A stretch of 64,000 bases of DNA from Flavobacteriaceae bacterium CRH (GCA_001507425.1 LMAJ01000011.1:91867-155866), one strand, 5' to 3'. Shown: positions 1 through 8,885, counted from the first letter of the stretch. Notes: generated from the letters alone by a model not told the origin. Translations and numbers: made by a program.

Positions 1-293
1 TTTTCGTCAATAATAAAAACGGGGCGGCTTATAAACGTATAATGTTCCAGAATGTATTTTTTATAATCAGCCTCCGTAAGGTTTTTGTTTTTCAAATCCA
101 TCGATTTATATAATTGAGCTTTTTTACTAAATAAAGCCTCATAACTTCCGGCGAGTTTATACATTTCCTCAAGTTCAGCTTCCGTGATAGGATTTTGCTT
201 AATATCGTGAAAAACCAAATTATTGTCTTTTGGTAAACTCTTAATTATTTTTCGACAAGTATCGCAAGAAGCTAAGTAATATATTTTATTCAT
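1..293 (-). CDS. ArsC/Spx-family (arsenate reductase-like) protein, 3' end outside window
   Basis: Ninety-seven residues are visible from an ATG at 291-293; the gene runs off the left edge. The N-terminus is a thioredoxin-fold start with a CDTC motif (Cys10, Cys13) followed by Arg14, as in the YffB/Spx branch of the ArsC family. Near residues 88-92 the sequence ISRPV matches the conserved Arg-Pro loop that closes the fold. Members are small cytosolic thiol proteins; some reduce arsenate with glutathione or glutaredoxin, others only bind partners, and the sequence does not tell which applies here. It is transcribed away from the DinB-like gene, with a 76-bp shared promoter region. The family call is secure and the substrate unknown. 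Confidence 0.8.
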   Translation of the reverse strand, partial: MNKIYYLASCDTCRKIIKSLPKDNNLVFHDIKQNPITEAELEEMYKLAGSYEALFSKKAQLYKSMDLKNKNLTEADYKKYILEHYTFISRPVFIIDE

Positions 294-369
294 GATATCT
301 GATTTAATTGAGTACAAAGAAAATCCATTTGAAATACAAAATTGCCTAATTTTATAAAAAAAAATACTT

Positions 370-825
370 ATGAGTTCAGTTTTTGAAACACAGAAAACCA
401 TTAGACAAGTTCTTTTGAATATTTTGGATAATTATTCGTTAGAACAACTAAATAAAATCCCTCAGGGTTTTAACAACAATATTATCTGGAATGCCGCACA
501 TTGCGTTGCTGTTCAGCAAGCTTTGGTTTATAAATTGTCGGGATTGCCAACAAAAGTTTCCAATGAATTTATAGTGAAATATGCTAAAGGAGCCAAGCCT
601 GAAGGAGATGTTTCACAAGAAGAAGTAGATGAAATTAAAGGATTACTTTCTACAACTTTGCATCAGGTGCAACAGGATTATAATGATGCTATATTTGTAA
701 GTTTTCATGAATATACAACCAGTTTAGGAAATACACTTAAAGATATAAACGGAGCGCTTGAGTTTAATAATTATCATGAAGGAATCCACACCGGTGTTAT
801 TATGAGTATTAGAAAGTTTGTTTAA
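370..825 (+). CDS. DinB-like (DinB_2) four-helix protein
   Basis: This 151-residue protein has the DinB/YfiT layout: a mostly helical chain with one histidine early (His44 in NAAHCVAVQQ) and an H-x3-H pair near the end (His136 and His140 in NYHEGIHTG). In this superfamily the three histidines bind a divalent metal. Members are thiol-dependent transferases or uncharacterised stress proteins, and no substrate can be read from the sequence. The ATG at 370 follows an A-rich stretch typical of Flavobacterium leaders. The gene ends at a symmetric hairpin terminator shared with the converging RlpA-like gene. Confidence in the fold is good; function is open. Confidence 0.75.
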   Translation: MSSVFETQKTIRQVLLNILDNYSLEQLNKIPQGFNNNIIWNAAHCVAVQQALVYKLSGLPTKVSNEFIVKYAKGAKPEGDVSQEEVDEIKGLLSTTLHQVQQDYNDAIFVSFHEYTTSLGNTLKDINGALEFNNYHEGIHTGVIMSIRKFV

Positions 826-830
826 AATAA

Positions 831-857
831 AAAAGTCCCGCTAGCGGGACTTTTTTT
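831..857. terminator. Bidirectional intrinsic terminator
   Basis: A perfect 24-bp palindrome (831-854) centred on CTAG carries A-rich and T-rich flanks, so it can end transcription from both the DinB-like gene (+) and the RlpA-like gene (-), whose stop codon overlaps its edge. Confidence 0.85.
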
Positions 858-1347
858 ATTCTATTATTCTCTCTATTGTTACTTTCATGGCGCCTGCGCC
901 CTTACTTCGGGTTATTTCCATAAAAGCTCTTTTTGAAAGGTCTAATTCACGTGTTTTTACAAAGGGGCCACGATCTGTAATTTTTACAATTACAAATTTT
1001 CCGTTTGCTTCGTTGGTTACTTTTATTCTGGTACCAAACGGAAGTTTTTTGTGTGCTGCGGTATATTTGTTATTGTCGAACCTGCTTCCGTTTGCTGTTT
1101 TTCTTCCTGTAAATTTATCAGCATAATAAGAGGCATGTGCATTTTTCTTGTACGGTTTTAATTTTAAACCATTATCAGTAAAAATAGAATCACTTACTGC
1201 TGGTAGTGATAGTTTACCAATTTTTACTGTATCCTGAATAATTTTTGGGGTTTCTACTGCCTGTTTGTTTTGACTTATGACTGGAGTCAAACAACTTAAA
1301 AATGTAATTGCAAATAGAGCGAACGTAATGTTTTTTTTAATTCTCAT
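856..1347 (-). CDS. RlpA-like double-psi beta-barrel protein
   Basis: A 163-residue exported protein. Residues 1-26 form a signal sequence; Cys19 in FLSC could be a lipobox, otherwise cleavage near ISQ is likely. Residues 71-160 are an RlpA-type double-psi beta-barrel: ASYYADKFTGRKTANG, then TAAHKKLPFGTRIKVTN (96-112), DRGPF (125-129) and LDLS (135-138). RlpA proteins bind or cleave peptidoglycan strands lacking stem peptides and help daughter-cell separation in some bacteria. The SPOR domain found in larger RlpA proteins is absent, so this is the short form. It is monocistronic, reading toward the bidirectional terminator. The domain call is strong; lytic activity is inferred only from the family. 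Confidence 0.85.
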   Translation of the reverse strand: MRIKKNITFALFAITFLSCLTPVISQNKQAVETPKIIQDTVKIGKLSLPAVSDSIFTDNGLKLKPYKKNAHASYYADKFTGRKTANGSRFDNNKYTAAHKKLPFGTRIKVTNEANGKFVIVKITDRGPFVKTRELDLSKRAFMEITRSKGAGAMKVTIERIIE

Positions 1348-1397
1348 GGGTTATTGTTTTTCAGACTTGGGGACTTTGTACAAATAATATGCCGAGA

Positions 1398-1423
1398 TAA
1401 AAAAAGCCCTTTTTTAGGGCTTT
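1398..1423 (-). terminator. Intrinsic terminator after the membrane-protein gene
   Basis: An 8-bp stem (1403-1410 with 1416-1423, AAAGCCCT/AGGGCTTT) followed on the minus strand by a run of T. It lies 14 bp after the stop of the gene at 1437-1859. Confidence 0.8.
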
Positions 1424-1436
1424 AATGGCTGGTTTT

Positions 1437-1859
1437 TTAAAACCAAAGGTTCCATGGAATTCTACTTAAAATAAGTAATAATCCTAAACCGTAAAAAATA
1501 GCAAATGTTCTAAATTTTGCTTCGCTATTTATTAATTTTTTATGTTTTGACCATCCAATTGTGATTAGGATGATTGCAATAATATTAATAAGAGGGTGTT
1601 CTAATGAAGTCAATCTAAGTTCTGCGTTAGACATTTGCCCAAAAGCCGCTTTTCCTAATGGAGACACAAAATATAGGATTAAACCAATCAATAATTGAGT
1701 GTGTGTGCCTATTAATGCAAAAAGGGCAATTTTACGATCTTTAGCAGTAAAATCTTTTCTTGATGTTAAACCAATGATAGAATTTACGACAGCAATTAGT
1801 AAAAGCAACAAAGCTAAATAAGCCCAGCCAGAATGAAATTTTTGTAGAAAATAATACAT
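1437..1859 (-). CDS. Four-helix integral membrane protein of unknown function
   Basis: The 140-residue product starts MYYFLQKFHSGWAYLALL at an ATG at 1857-1859. An upstream in-frame start would add 24 residues encoded by DNA that carries the TonB-receptor terminator, so the shorter form is preferred. It has four hydrophobic helices: around residues 10-30, 45-65, 90-108 and 120-137. Conserved-looking features are an HSGW near the start and a TH pair (GTHTQLLIGL) at the second helix, which in some databases leads to a loose cytochrome b label; there is no convincing haem-ligand set here. It is downstream of, and separated by a terminator from, the TonB receptor. Function is not recognisable. 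Confidence 0.7.
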   Translation of the reverse strand: MYYFLQKFHSGWAYLALLLLLIAVVNSIIGLTSRKDFTAKDRKIALFALIGTHTQLLIGLILYFVSPLGKAAFGQMSNAELRLTSLEHPLINIIAIILITIGWSKHKKLINSEAKFRTFAIFYGLGLLLILSRIPWNLWF

Positions 1860-1902
1860 AAATTGTTTTTTTGTTTGAAACAAATATAGCAAAAAAGGGT
1901 AT

Positions 1903-1939
1903 AAAAAAACGGCATTGAACTTAAAAGTCAATGCCGTTT
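1903..1939 (-). terminator. Intrinsic terminator of the TonB receptor gene
   Basis: A 12-bp perfect stem (1907-1918 with 1928-1939) with a 9-base loop is followed on the minus strand by seven T. It sits 25 bp past the receptor stop codon. Confidence 0.88.
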
Positions 1940-1964
1940 ATGATATTTATTTAGATTCTAAATA

Positions 1965-4796
1965 TTAGAAATCGTAACGGAAAGTAAAGTTCCAAGTTCT
2001 TCCGTAACCGAAGTAAACTCTGTTATCAGTTGCAACACCTTTGTAAAGAGCTCCTGCTTGTTGATAAGTTACTGCCGGATTACCTCCTGCAGCTGGTGTT
2101 TTTACGTCGTCTGCAAAAATGTTAGTGAAAGACTCATTGATAAATATTTTATCAAAAACGTTATTAACGTTAAATCTAAAGTTTAATGCACCTAATTTAT
2201 CACTTAATACCCATTTGTAAGATATACCCGCGTCTGTAGTAGCATATCCAGGTAATTCCATAGCTCCTTTGTTGTCTTCTTTTGTAAAACTTGCAGGACT
2301 AATGTTTCCATATAACTTTTCAGAATAGTTAAGGTTTGCATCTACGTTAAGACCGTTTAAGATTTCATAAGCACCTCCAAGTGCCATTGTAGTCTGAGCA
2401 GCATTTCCAACTTTAACACCGTCAAGGTATAAAGTTTGAGCCGTTCCTCCGGCTACTGGTTGGTATTGATTATCAAAACGATTACTAGTCGCATTTCCAT
2501 CATATTTCCAGTTACCAACAGAAATCATTCCGTTTAGTTTAAACTTATCAAATGGTCTTGCAGTAACGTCTAATTCTACTCCTGTATGTATTTCATTAAC
2601 ACCGTCAAAAGTGTATAATCCTCCAGGGTTTGAAGCTGCATCAGGATCAGTACCAGTTGTAAATCTGTCTTTCCAAGTTGTATAATAAGCATTTAAATTA
2701 GCAGTAAAGATTTTTGAACGGAAACCATAACCAACTTCAATAGCGCTAATTTTCTCATTCGTTAAATTTGGATTAGTAACTGAAAGGAAGTTAGGATATA
2801 CTGATGTAAAGAAAGGTTGTTTTGAGTAGAATCCTCCGTTAACAAAAACGTTATGTTGTTCGTTAATGTTATAATTAACTCCCGCTTTTACGTCACCACC
2901 TGTAAGGTTTTCGTAATCTGTGCTTGAAAGAGGGTTTGTTGGAGCATAGTTAAAGTGATCTTCTCTTTTGTAACCTTGTGAAGAAATAGCTCCTTGTAAA
3001 AAAGCAGATAAATTACCTTTTGAATATTCTAATTGAGAGAAAGCACCATAGTAGTTTACTTTACTATCATATGAGAAATTTATTCTTTCTTGGTAATCTG
3101 TACTTACCCATGGATTTCCGGATGCTCTAGCTGCATATGTTGTAGAATAAACTGTATTGATTGGAGTTACTCCATCGCCACTTTTATTTGTTCTGTCAAG
3201 ATAATTAGTAGCTCCAAATAAATCAACAAGTGTTTGGTAGTGAACGGCTGTATAAGTTCTTCCTTCAACTCCGAAGTTTAAACTAAAACTATCAGATAAT
3301 TTTTTATCTAAATTTAAAACTGCCCCATACCAGTTGTGAGAGTTTACAGAAGAGTATTCTGTAATACCTGTACCATAACCTGTTGCTGCTGTTGTAGAAC
3401 CAGTACTAGTACTGTTTTGGTATACAGCAGGATTACTGCCAGCTAGAGGAGTTCTTGTTCCTAACGCTGTAGGTTGTCCTGAATTCCACGCTTGGATTAA
3501 ATCAAAATTAATTAAACCATTGGCATCTCTAAGTGCATTTGCTCTAGTAGGCGTTGATACTGTATAAGGGTTTTGACCTTGTATTCCACCACTAGATGAT
3601 GTTCCTCCACCACGACCCCAAGAACCGTAAACAACTGTAGAGAATTTTGTAGTTGAGTTAATATCATAATCCCAGTTTAAACTCATTACCGGTTTGTGGT
3701 AGTAATTAGTTTTTAAACTTGTTTCTTCACCGTTTCTATATCCCCAATCAGAGTTATATTTGATGTTTGGTTCTTTACCGTCATTTCCGTATTTTAAGAA
3801 ATCAGTTAAATATGGAGAAGTAGATCTTTGGTTGTGCCATTGAGGTGCACCTGTAAAAGTAAATTGGATACTGTTTTTATCATTGATTTTGTAACCAAAA
3901 GCCATGAAATAATTGTATCCTTCAAATTTAGTTCCATCAACATATCCATTTCCTTCAGTTCTACTGAATAAAACAGAAGCAGAAAGACCATTTTTCATTA
4001 CTCCAGTGTTGTATGAACCTTGAACTTTAAGGTAGCTATCGTTACCAAAACTAGATGAAATATTTCCACCTTCTTTCATGTCAGATGTTTTTGTGATAAC
4101 ATTGATAGTTCCTCCAATAGAAGAAATAGCCAATTTAGAAGCTCCAAGACCTCTTTGTACCTGCATTGCAGAAGTTACATCAGACAAACCTGCCCAGTTA
4201 CTCCAGTATACAGATCCACCTTCCATGTCATTAACAGGAACTCCGTTAATCATTACTGCAATATTTTTTTGGTCAAATCCACGAATAACAATTCTTGAAT
4301 CACCAAAACCTCCACCTGCTTTTGAAGCATATACGGAAGGAGTACTTTTTAAAATTTCAGGAAATTCCTGAGAACCTAATTTTGCTTGAATTTCAGTAGC
4401 TTTGATAGTAGAAACAGCTACTGGAGTTTTTCTGTCTTGTACTAAGTCAATAACACCGCTAGTAACTACAACTTCAGTTAATTCGTTAGAATTTGAGTTT
4501 AAAGTAATAACTCCTAAGTTAACTGTTCCTCCACTTACTACAGTAAATGAAATTGTTTTTGATTCGTATCCAAGATAAGAAACAACAACTTGTCCAGACG
4601 TAGCTGAAGTTGTGATAGTAAATTTACCATCAAAATCACTTGAACCAGCGTCTGAAGATCCTTTAACCGCTGCATTAGCACCAGGTAAAGAAAGAGTACC
4701 ATCGGTAATAGTACCCGTAATTTTGTTTTGAGAAAATGCGGTTGAAACTATCATGAACAATAGTCCCGTAAGTAACCAATTTTTCATTGTCTTCAT
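1965..4796 (-). CDS. TonB-dependent outer-membrane receptor with carboxypeptidase-like N-terminal domain
   Basis: A 943-residue outer-membrane transporter. Order of parts: signal peptide ending near residue 23 (STAFSQ), a CarboxypepD_reg-like beta-sandwich at about 25-105 (GTITDGTLSLPGANAAVKG), a plug domain at about 110-240 (including SVYASKAGGGFGDSRIVIRGF), and a 22-strand-type barrel ending in an aromatic residue (FRYDF), the usual signal for barrel insertion. Energy would come from TonB-ExbBD. There is no SusD-type lipoprotein beside it, so it is not a SusC/SusD polysaccharide pair; iron-chelate or another small substrate is possible but not shown. The gene is monocistronic, with its own promoter and terminator. 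Family certain; substrate unknown. Confidence 0.92.
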   Translation of the reverse strand: MKTMKNWLLTGLLFMIVSTAFSQNKITGTITDGTLSLPGANAAVKGSSDAGSSDFDGKFTITTSATSGQVVVSYLGYESKTISFTVVSGGTVNLGVITLNSNSNELTEVVVTSGVIDLVQDRKTPVAVSTIKATEIQAKLGSQEFPEILKSTPSVYASKAGGGFGDSRIVIRGFDQKNIAVMINGVPVNDMEGGSVYWSNWAGLSDVTSAMQVQRGLGASKLAISSIGGTINVITKTSDMKEGGNISSSFGNDSYLKVQGSYNTGVMKNGLSASVLFSRTEGNGYVDGTKFEGYNYFMAFGYKINDKNSIQFTFTGAPQWHNQRSTSPYLTDFLKYGNDGKEPNIKYNSDWGYRNGEETSLKTNYYHKPVMSLNWDYDINSTTKFSTVVYGSWGRGGGTSSSGGIQGQNPYTVSTPTRANALRDANGLINFDLIQAWNSGQPTALGTRTPLAGSNPAVYQNSTSTGSTTAATGYGTGITEYSSVNSHNWYGAVLNLDKKLSDSFSLNFGVEGRTYTAVHYQTLVDLFGATNYLDRTNKSGDGVTPINTVYSTTYAARASGNPWVSTDYQERINFSYDSKVNYYGAFSQLEYSKGNLSAFLQGAISSQGYKREDHFNYAPTNPLSSTDYENLTGGDVKAGVNYNINEQHNVFVNGGFYSKQPFFTSVYPNFLSVTNPNLTNEKISAIEVGYGFRSKIFTANLNAYYTTWKDRFTTGTDPDAASNPGGLYTFDGVNEIHTGVELDVTARPFDKFKLNGMISVGNWKYDGNATSNRFDNQYQPVAGGTAQTLYLDGVKVGNAAQTTMALGGAYEILNGLNVDANLNYSEKLYGNISPASFTKEDNKGAMELPGYATTDAGISYKWVLSDKLGALNFRFNVNNVFDKIFINESFTNIFADDVKTPAAGGNPAVTYQQAGALYKGVATDNRVYFGYGRTWNFTFRYDF

Positions 4797-4822
4797 TTGT
4801 TTATTTAGTTTATTGTTTTTGG

Positions 4823-4855
4823 CAAAATTATAACATTTAATTCTTATAATGTTAT
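4823..4855 (-). promoter_or_regulatory. Promoter -7 element and adjoining inverted repeat of the TonB receptor gene
   Basis: On the minus strand TAATTTTG (4823-4830) matches the Bacteroidetes -7 element TAnnTTTG. Touching it upstream is a perfect 8-bp inverted repeat, ATAACATT at 4830-4837 and AATGTTAT at 4848-4855, with a 10-bp spacer, lying between the -7 and where the -33 element should be. That position suits a repressor site. The protein that would bind is not known. Confidence 0.5.
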
Positions 4856-5048
4856 CAAAATGTTAAGAAAAAACAGTTTTGCTTAATCCGTTGCGCATTA
4901 AAATGATTTATTCTTTTTCTATTATCATAAATAATGTTTTCTTGAATTTAAGTATGCTCTTTTTGTTAAATGTATAATAATTAACGTGATGATGTAGGTC
5001 TAAACTTTCAAAAACAGCAGCTTTTTAGAATTAAAACGCTCGTTTATA
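4856..5048. other. Spacer between the TonB receptor and pgi
   Basis: AT-rich spacer upstream of the receptor and downstream of the pgi terminator. I see no further gene, tRNA or repeat in it beyond the promoter elements and terminator listed separately. Confidence 0.6.
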
Positions 5049-5086
5049 CGAAAAAACGCCTTAATTTTTATTAAATCAAGGCGTTT
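5049..5086 (-). terminator. Intrinsic terminator of pgi
   Basis: A 9-bp stem AAACGCCTT (5054-5062) pairs with AAGGCGTTT (5078-5086), and the minus strand continues into a run of T. It is 24 bp after the pgi stop codon. Confidence 0.85.
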
Positions 5087-5109
5087 CAGTTCGTTAAGTA
5101 GCGATTAAA

Positions 5110-6753
5110 TTATTTGTTCTTTAAAAAATGATTCAACAAGAATGAAGTTGAACTATCGTGATTTTTAACAGTTTTAGTATTTATCTCTTCTAAAATAGAA
5201 TTGGCCAATTGTTTTCCCAATTCTACTCCCCATTGGTCAAAACTAAAAATGTTCCAGATAACTCCCTGAACAAAAATTTTATGTTCGTATAAAGCAATTA
5301 ATGAACCCAAAGATTTAGGCGTTAATTTCTGAATCAGAATCGTGTTGGTTGGTTTGTTTCCGGTAAAAACTTTAAAAGGCAATAAGTAAGCTGCCTTATC
5401 TGCATCAAGTCCTTGTTTGTCAAATTCAGCCTGAACCTGCGATGCCGTTTTTCCGTTCATCAAAGCTTCGGTTTGTGCAAAAAAGTTCGACATCAATTTT
5501 TCGTGATGATCTTCGTTGCCATACAATGGTTTTACGAATCCAATAAAATCGGTCGGAATTAATTTTGTTCCCTGGTGAATCAATTGAAAAAAGGCGTGTT
5601 GCGAATTCGTTCCCGGTTCTCCCCAAATAATAGTTCCTGTTTGGTAGTTAACTGGTTTTCCGTCACGGCCAACACTTTTTCCGTTACTTTCCATAGTTGC
5701 CTGTTGCAAGTAAGGAGCCAATTTTTGTAAATATTGTGTGTACGGAATCAAAGCTTCGCTCTCAGCTCCAAAGAAATTGTTATACCAAACACTCAATAAA
5801 GCCAAAGTCACAGGAATGTTTTTATCAAAATCTGCCGATTTGAAATGTTCGTCCATTTCGTTGGCTCCGGTCAATAAATCATTATAATTATCAAAACCAA
5901 TAGCTAAACTAATGCTCAAACCAACAGCGCTCCATAAAGAAAATCTTCCTCCAACCCAATCCCACATCGGGAAAACATTGTCTGGATTAATTCCGAATTC
6001 GGTTACTTTTTGAATATTGGTAGAAACAGCCACAAATTGTTTTGCAATGTCTTCCTGAGTTGCTGATTTTAAAAACCATTCTTTTATAGTTTCAGAATTT
6101 GTTAATGTTTCCTGAGTAGTAAAGGTTTTAGAAACAATTAAAAACAACGTTGTTTCAGGATTTAATTTTTTAATGACTTCGTTTACGTGATCGCCGTCAA
6201 CATTCGAAACAAAATGAACGTTTAAGTGATTTTTATAAAACTGTAAAGCTTCAACAGCCATAACTGGTCCAAGATCTGAACCTCCAATTCCAATATTGAC
6301 AATGTCAGTAAAAGCTTTTCCGGTGAAACCTTTTCTTTCTCCCGAAACTACTTCATTTGTAAAGTTTTTAATTTTATTTTTTACTTCGTAAACTTCAGGA
6401 ATTACGTTTTCACCATCCGCTTTTATAACTGCCGATTCCGGCGCACGCAAAGCTGTGTGTAAAACTGCACGATTTTCGGTTTGGTTAATTATTGCTCCGC
6501 CAAAATAATCAGCAATTGCATTTTTTAATCCGATAGAGTTAGCCAACTCTAATAAAAGAGAAATCGTTTCCTGGCTGATATTGTTTTTAGAATAATCTAC
6601 CAAAAAATCATTCCATTGTAAATTGAATTTTTCAACACGAGCATTATCTTGTTGAAACAATTCTTGTATAGTTGTGTTTTGAATTGCGTTATAGTGATTT
6701 TGCAGATTTTTCCACGCCTCAGTCCCGGTTGGGTTTGTTGTGTTTAAAGCCAT
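5110..6753 (-). CDS. pgi: Glucose-6-phosphate isomerase
   Basis: Catalyses the reversible conversion of glucose 6-phosphate and fructose 6-phosphate in the cytosol, linking glycolysis with the pentose phosphate and cell-wall sugar pathways. The 547-residue length is typical of the long bacterial form. Both family signatures are present: [14 protein letters not shown] at about 265-278 and [18 protein letters not shown] at about 497-514. The catalytic set is visible as Glu355 (MESNGK), His386 (NSQHAFF) and Lys514. The sugar-phosphate loop GIGGSDLG is at about 155-162. The start is the ATG at 6751-6753. Upstream on the minus strand TATTTTTG (6788-6795) matches the -7 promoter element. Single gene with its own terminator. 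Confidence 0.97.
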   Translation of the reverse strand: MALNTTNPTGTEAWKNLQNHYNAIQNTTIQELFQQDNARVEKFNLQWNDFLVDYSKNNISQETISLLLELANSIGLKNAIADYFGGAIINQTENRAVLHTALRAPESAVIKADGENVIPEVYEVKNKIKNFTNEVVSGERKGFTGKAFTDIVNIGIGGSDLGPVMAVEALQFYKNHLNVHFVSNVDGDHVNEVIKKLNPETTLFLIVSKTFTTQETLTNSETIKEWFLKSATQEDIAKQFVAVSTNIQKVTEFGINPDNVFPMWDWVGGRFSLWSAVGLSISLAIGFDNYNDLLTGANEMDEHFKSADFDKNIPVTLALLSVWYNNFFGAESEALIPYTQYLQKLAPYLQQATMESNGKSVGRDGKPVNYQTGTIIWGEPGTNSQHAFFQLIHQGTKLIPTDFIGFVKPLYGNEDHHEKLMSNFFAQTEALMNGKTASQVQAEFDKQGLDADKAAYLLPFKVFTGNKPTNTILIQKLTPKSLGSLIALYEHKIFVQGVIWNIFSFDQWGVELGKQLANSILEEINTKTVKNHDSSTSFLLNHFLKNK

Positions 6754-6787
6754 TTTTAGTTTTATTGAAAGTTTGTATATTGAAACA

Positions 6788-6795
6788 CAAAAATA
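6788..6795 (-). promoter_or_regulatory. Candidate -7 element upstream of pgi
   Basis: TATTTTTG on the minus strand fits TAnnTTTG, 35 bp upstream of the pgi start codon. No clear -33 TTTG is seen at the expected distance, so the call is tentative. Confidence 0.4.
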
Positions 6796-6870
6796 CTGAA
6801 ATAAGTTTTAATAGCTAAACGGTTCACGATTATATAACAATTAGTTGCGAAAACGTTTTATGAATTTTCA

Positions 6871-7374
6871 TCACAATTTTTTCCAGACAACCTCTGCAGT
6901 AACTGATTTTCCTCCTTGTGTTGTGTTCGTTACGACATATTTTAGCTCATTATCTGTATAAGTATAAAATCTTTTTTGAATGGTTTCTTCCCAATTCGGA
7001 AATGAAGCTGTTTGTATTTTAAAAGTAATCGTCTTATTTAATTCATCAATTTCAAATTTTCCAAAATGTGAATTAGATCCCTGAACAATTGCCGCATTTT
7101 CTTCGGGTGTACATTTATTTTTATCTCCAGAAATTATTTTAGCCCTTTCGTTTTTATAAATCTGAATGGCATAGTTTCCTTTTTCATCAAAAAACAAACT
7201 CCCTTTTGGGTTGGTTCCGTACGGAAATGTTTTCATTCCATCCGCTTGAGTATTTTCAACAGAAACCAAAGTCCATAATCCGGTTATTTTTGAAGTTATG
7301 AGTTTGTTTGATTTTTGAGCAAAAGCAAAATTGGCAACTAGCAATGCAACTAAAAGTGTTTTTAGATTTTTCAT
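6871..7374 (-). CDS. Exported lipocalin-like domain protein
   Basis: A 167-residue protein with a cleavable signal peptide (ends near ANFAFAQ, residues 14-20). The mature part reads as a small beta-barrel of the lipocalin-like family (Lipocalin_5 type): ITGLWTLVSVEN near 29-41, GSLFFDEKGNYAIQI around 58-72, and strand-rich repeats to a C-terminal VVWKKL. Proteins of this type usually occur in the periplasm and have no assigned ligand. It follows the small SDR gene by 10 bp on the same strand, so the two are probably co-transcribed and under the neighbouring AraC regulator. Domain call moderately sure; function unknown. Confidence 0.65.
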   Translation of the reverse strand: MKNLKTLLVALLVANFAFAQKSNKLITSKITGLWTLVSVENTQADGMKTFPYGTNPKGSLFFDEKGNYAIQIYKNERAKIISGDKNKCTPEENAAIVQGSNSHFGKFEIDELNKTITFKIQTASFPNWEETIQKRFYTYTDNELKYVVTNTTQGGKSVTAEVVWKKL

Positions 7375-7384
7375 TTTTAGAAAT

Positions 7385-7945
7385 TTAATAGTTTACTTTA
7401 ATAATTTCTCCATTGATGGAAGTTTCAACGGTTTTGAAATAAGCGCTTACCAAATCATTCACCGGAATATCTGAAACTTTTCCCGGGCTTACTGCATTTA
7501 TGCGAATTCCTCTTTCTAGTTCAAGTGAAGTTGCGAGAACAAAACTGTGAATTCCGCCATTTACAATCGCTTTGCTGATATTATTTTTCACCGGTTTATC
7601 TGCCATTTTTCCTGATGTTAACGTAAATGAACCATTCTCATTTAAATATTTTTGACCAACTAAAACCAGATTTGCTTGTCCTAACAATTTGTTTTTAATG
7701 CCAATGTTTAATTTTTCTTCGTCAAGCGAAAGTAAATCTCCCGTGTAACAATCGCCTGCAACGCATATACACGCATCGATTTTTTTAATTTCATTAAATA
7801 ATTTTTCGATAGAATTGATGTCCGATAAATCAATTCTGAAATCGCCACTGTTTCTTCCGGCCGAAATAATTTCATGTTTTTTTGCAAATTCAGGTTTTAA
7901 TATTGTACCGATTTCGCCATTTCCGCCAATTAATAATATTTTCAT
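7385..7945 (-). CDS. Short SDR-family protein lacking the catalytic tyrosine
   Basis: This 186-residue cytosolic protein has the Rossmann start LIGGNGEIG (residues 5-13) and the SDR tail RINAVSPG at about 148-155. It is shorter than a classical SDR (about 250). The serine-like position is present (TLTSG, Ser111), but where YxxxK should be the sequence is N121-x3-K125: the catalytic tyrosine is replaced by asparagine while the lysine remains. Such short SDRs form a recognised atypical subgroup whose reactions are mostly unknown. It is divergent from an AraC regulator (95 bp apart), the classic arrangement of a regulator with its target, and is followed by the lipocalin-like gene. NAD(P) binding is likely; enzyme activity is uncertain. 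Confidence 0.8.
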   Translation of the reverse strand: MKILLIGGNGEIGTILKPEFAKKHEIISAGRNSGDFRIDLSDINSIEKLFNEIKKIDACICVAGDCYTGDLLSLDEEKLNIGIKNKLLGQANLVLVGQKYLNENGSFTLTSGKMADKPVKNNISKAIVNGGIHSFVLATSLELERGIRINAVSPGKVSDIPVNDLVSAYFKTVETSINGEIIKVNY

Positions 7946-8002
7946 TTTTAAATTTTTAGGTTATTATCTGAAACAAAATTAGAGCCTTAGCTTTCGTAGA
8001 AA

Positions 8003-8034
8003 ATTGTACTAATTGGTACTAAAATTGTATTTTA
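8003..8034. promoter_or_regulatory. Candidate AraC-type operator with three direct repeats
   Basis: In the SDR/AraC spacer three near-identical units follow each other: ATTGTACTAA (8003-8012), TTGGTACTAA (8013-8022) and AATTGTATTTTA (8023-8034). The 10-11 bp period puts them on one face of the helix. AraC-family proteins bind direct repeats of this kind. The units are immediately upstream of the araC-type start codon, so autoregulation is plausible. Confidence 0.45.
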
Positions 8035-8039
8035 GCAGG

Positions 8040-8885
8040 ATGACAAACAAAAACTTATATCTTCCTTTTGAAGTTGATTTTAAAGAGTTGGAACATTTTC
8101 CGAAAACAATTCGGAAAAACAATTTCTTTGAATTAATATATGTTGTTGCCGGAACCGGAATTCAGGTTATTAACGACAATACATTTCAATATCAAAAAGG
8201 AAACCTGTTTCTTGTTACGCCAAAAGATGTTCATTCGTTTGAGATTTTAACGCCAACGAAATTCTTTTTTCTTCGTTTTAATGAATATTACATCAAAACA
8301 AATTCTCAAAACGGACAAATGGAAACGGTTCTTCGAATGGAATATATTCTGCAGAATGCAAGTCATCGCCCGGGCTGTATTTTAAAAAATCATATCGATA
8401 AGCCTTTAATTGCTTCGCTTATTGAAAGTATAATAAACGAACAAACGAATCAGCAAATTTATCATCAGAAGGTTACGGAGCAAATCGTGAATACAATAAT
8501 TACGGTTGTTGCCAGAAATATAGCTTTAAAACTCCCAAAGAATATTAAGGAAACTACAGGAGAAATGGTGCTGGAAATATTGCATTATATTCAGGAAAAC
8601 ATTTACGATCCCAAACAGTTAAAAGCAGAGATAATAAGTGAAAACTTTAATATTTCACTTCATTATCTTGGAAAGTATTTTAAAAAGCAAACTGGCGAAA
8701 CATTACAGGAATACATCTCCAATTATAAATTAAGATTAATTGAAGCCCGACTTTTAAATAGTGATATGCGTATCAATGAAATTGCAGATGAACTTCATTT
8801 TTCAGATGAAAGTCATCTTAATAAAGTTTTTAGAAAGCATAAAGGAATGAATCCGTCTGAGTTTAGGAAAAAATTCTGCAAATAA
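8040..8885 (+). CDS. AraC-family transcription regulator
   Basis: A 281-residue DNA-binding protein. Residues about 1-150 form a cupin-like sensor domain (FELIYVVAGTG, then GNLFLVTPKDVHSF), which in the family binds a small effector. The C-terminal AraC double helix-turn-helix covers about 183-281: FNISLHYLGKYFKKQTGE for the first HTH, and INEIADELHFSDESHLNKVF followed by GMNPSEFRK for the second. The start chosen is ATG 8040; a TTG 27 bp upstream would place the leader repeats inside the coding region. It diverges from the SDR/lipocalin pair, its likely targets. Effector unknown. Confidence 0.88.
   Translation: MTNKNLYLPFEVDFKELEHFPKTIRKNNFFELIYVVAGTGIQVINDNTFQYQKGNLFLVTPKDVHSFEILTPTKFFFLRFNEYYIKTNSQNGQMETVLRMEYILQNASHRPGCILKNHIDKPLIASLIESIINEQTNQQIYHQKVTEQIVNTIITVVARNIALKLPKNIKETTGEMVLEILHYIQENIYDPKQLKAEIISENFNISLHYLGKYFKKQTGETLQEYISNYKLRLIEARLLNSDMRINEIADELHFSDESHLNKVFRKHKGMNPSEFRKKFCK

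Noticed and set aside
887..1126. Plus-strand open frame of 79 codons opposite the RlpA-like gene
   Set aside because: It lies wholly within the RlpA-like gene on the other strand, with no promoter, and the translated sequence is of low complexity.
4078..4371. Plus-strand open frame opposite the TonB receptor plug domain
   Set aside because: Antisense to a conserved plug domain; no family features.
1965..4796. SusC of a polysaccharide utilisation locus
   Set aside because: No SusD-type gene or glycoside hydrolase is adjacent.
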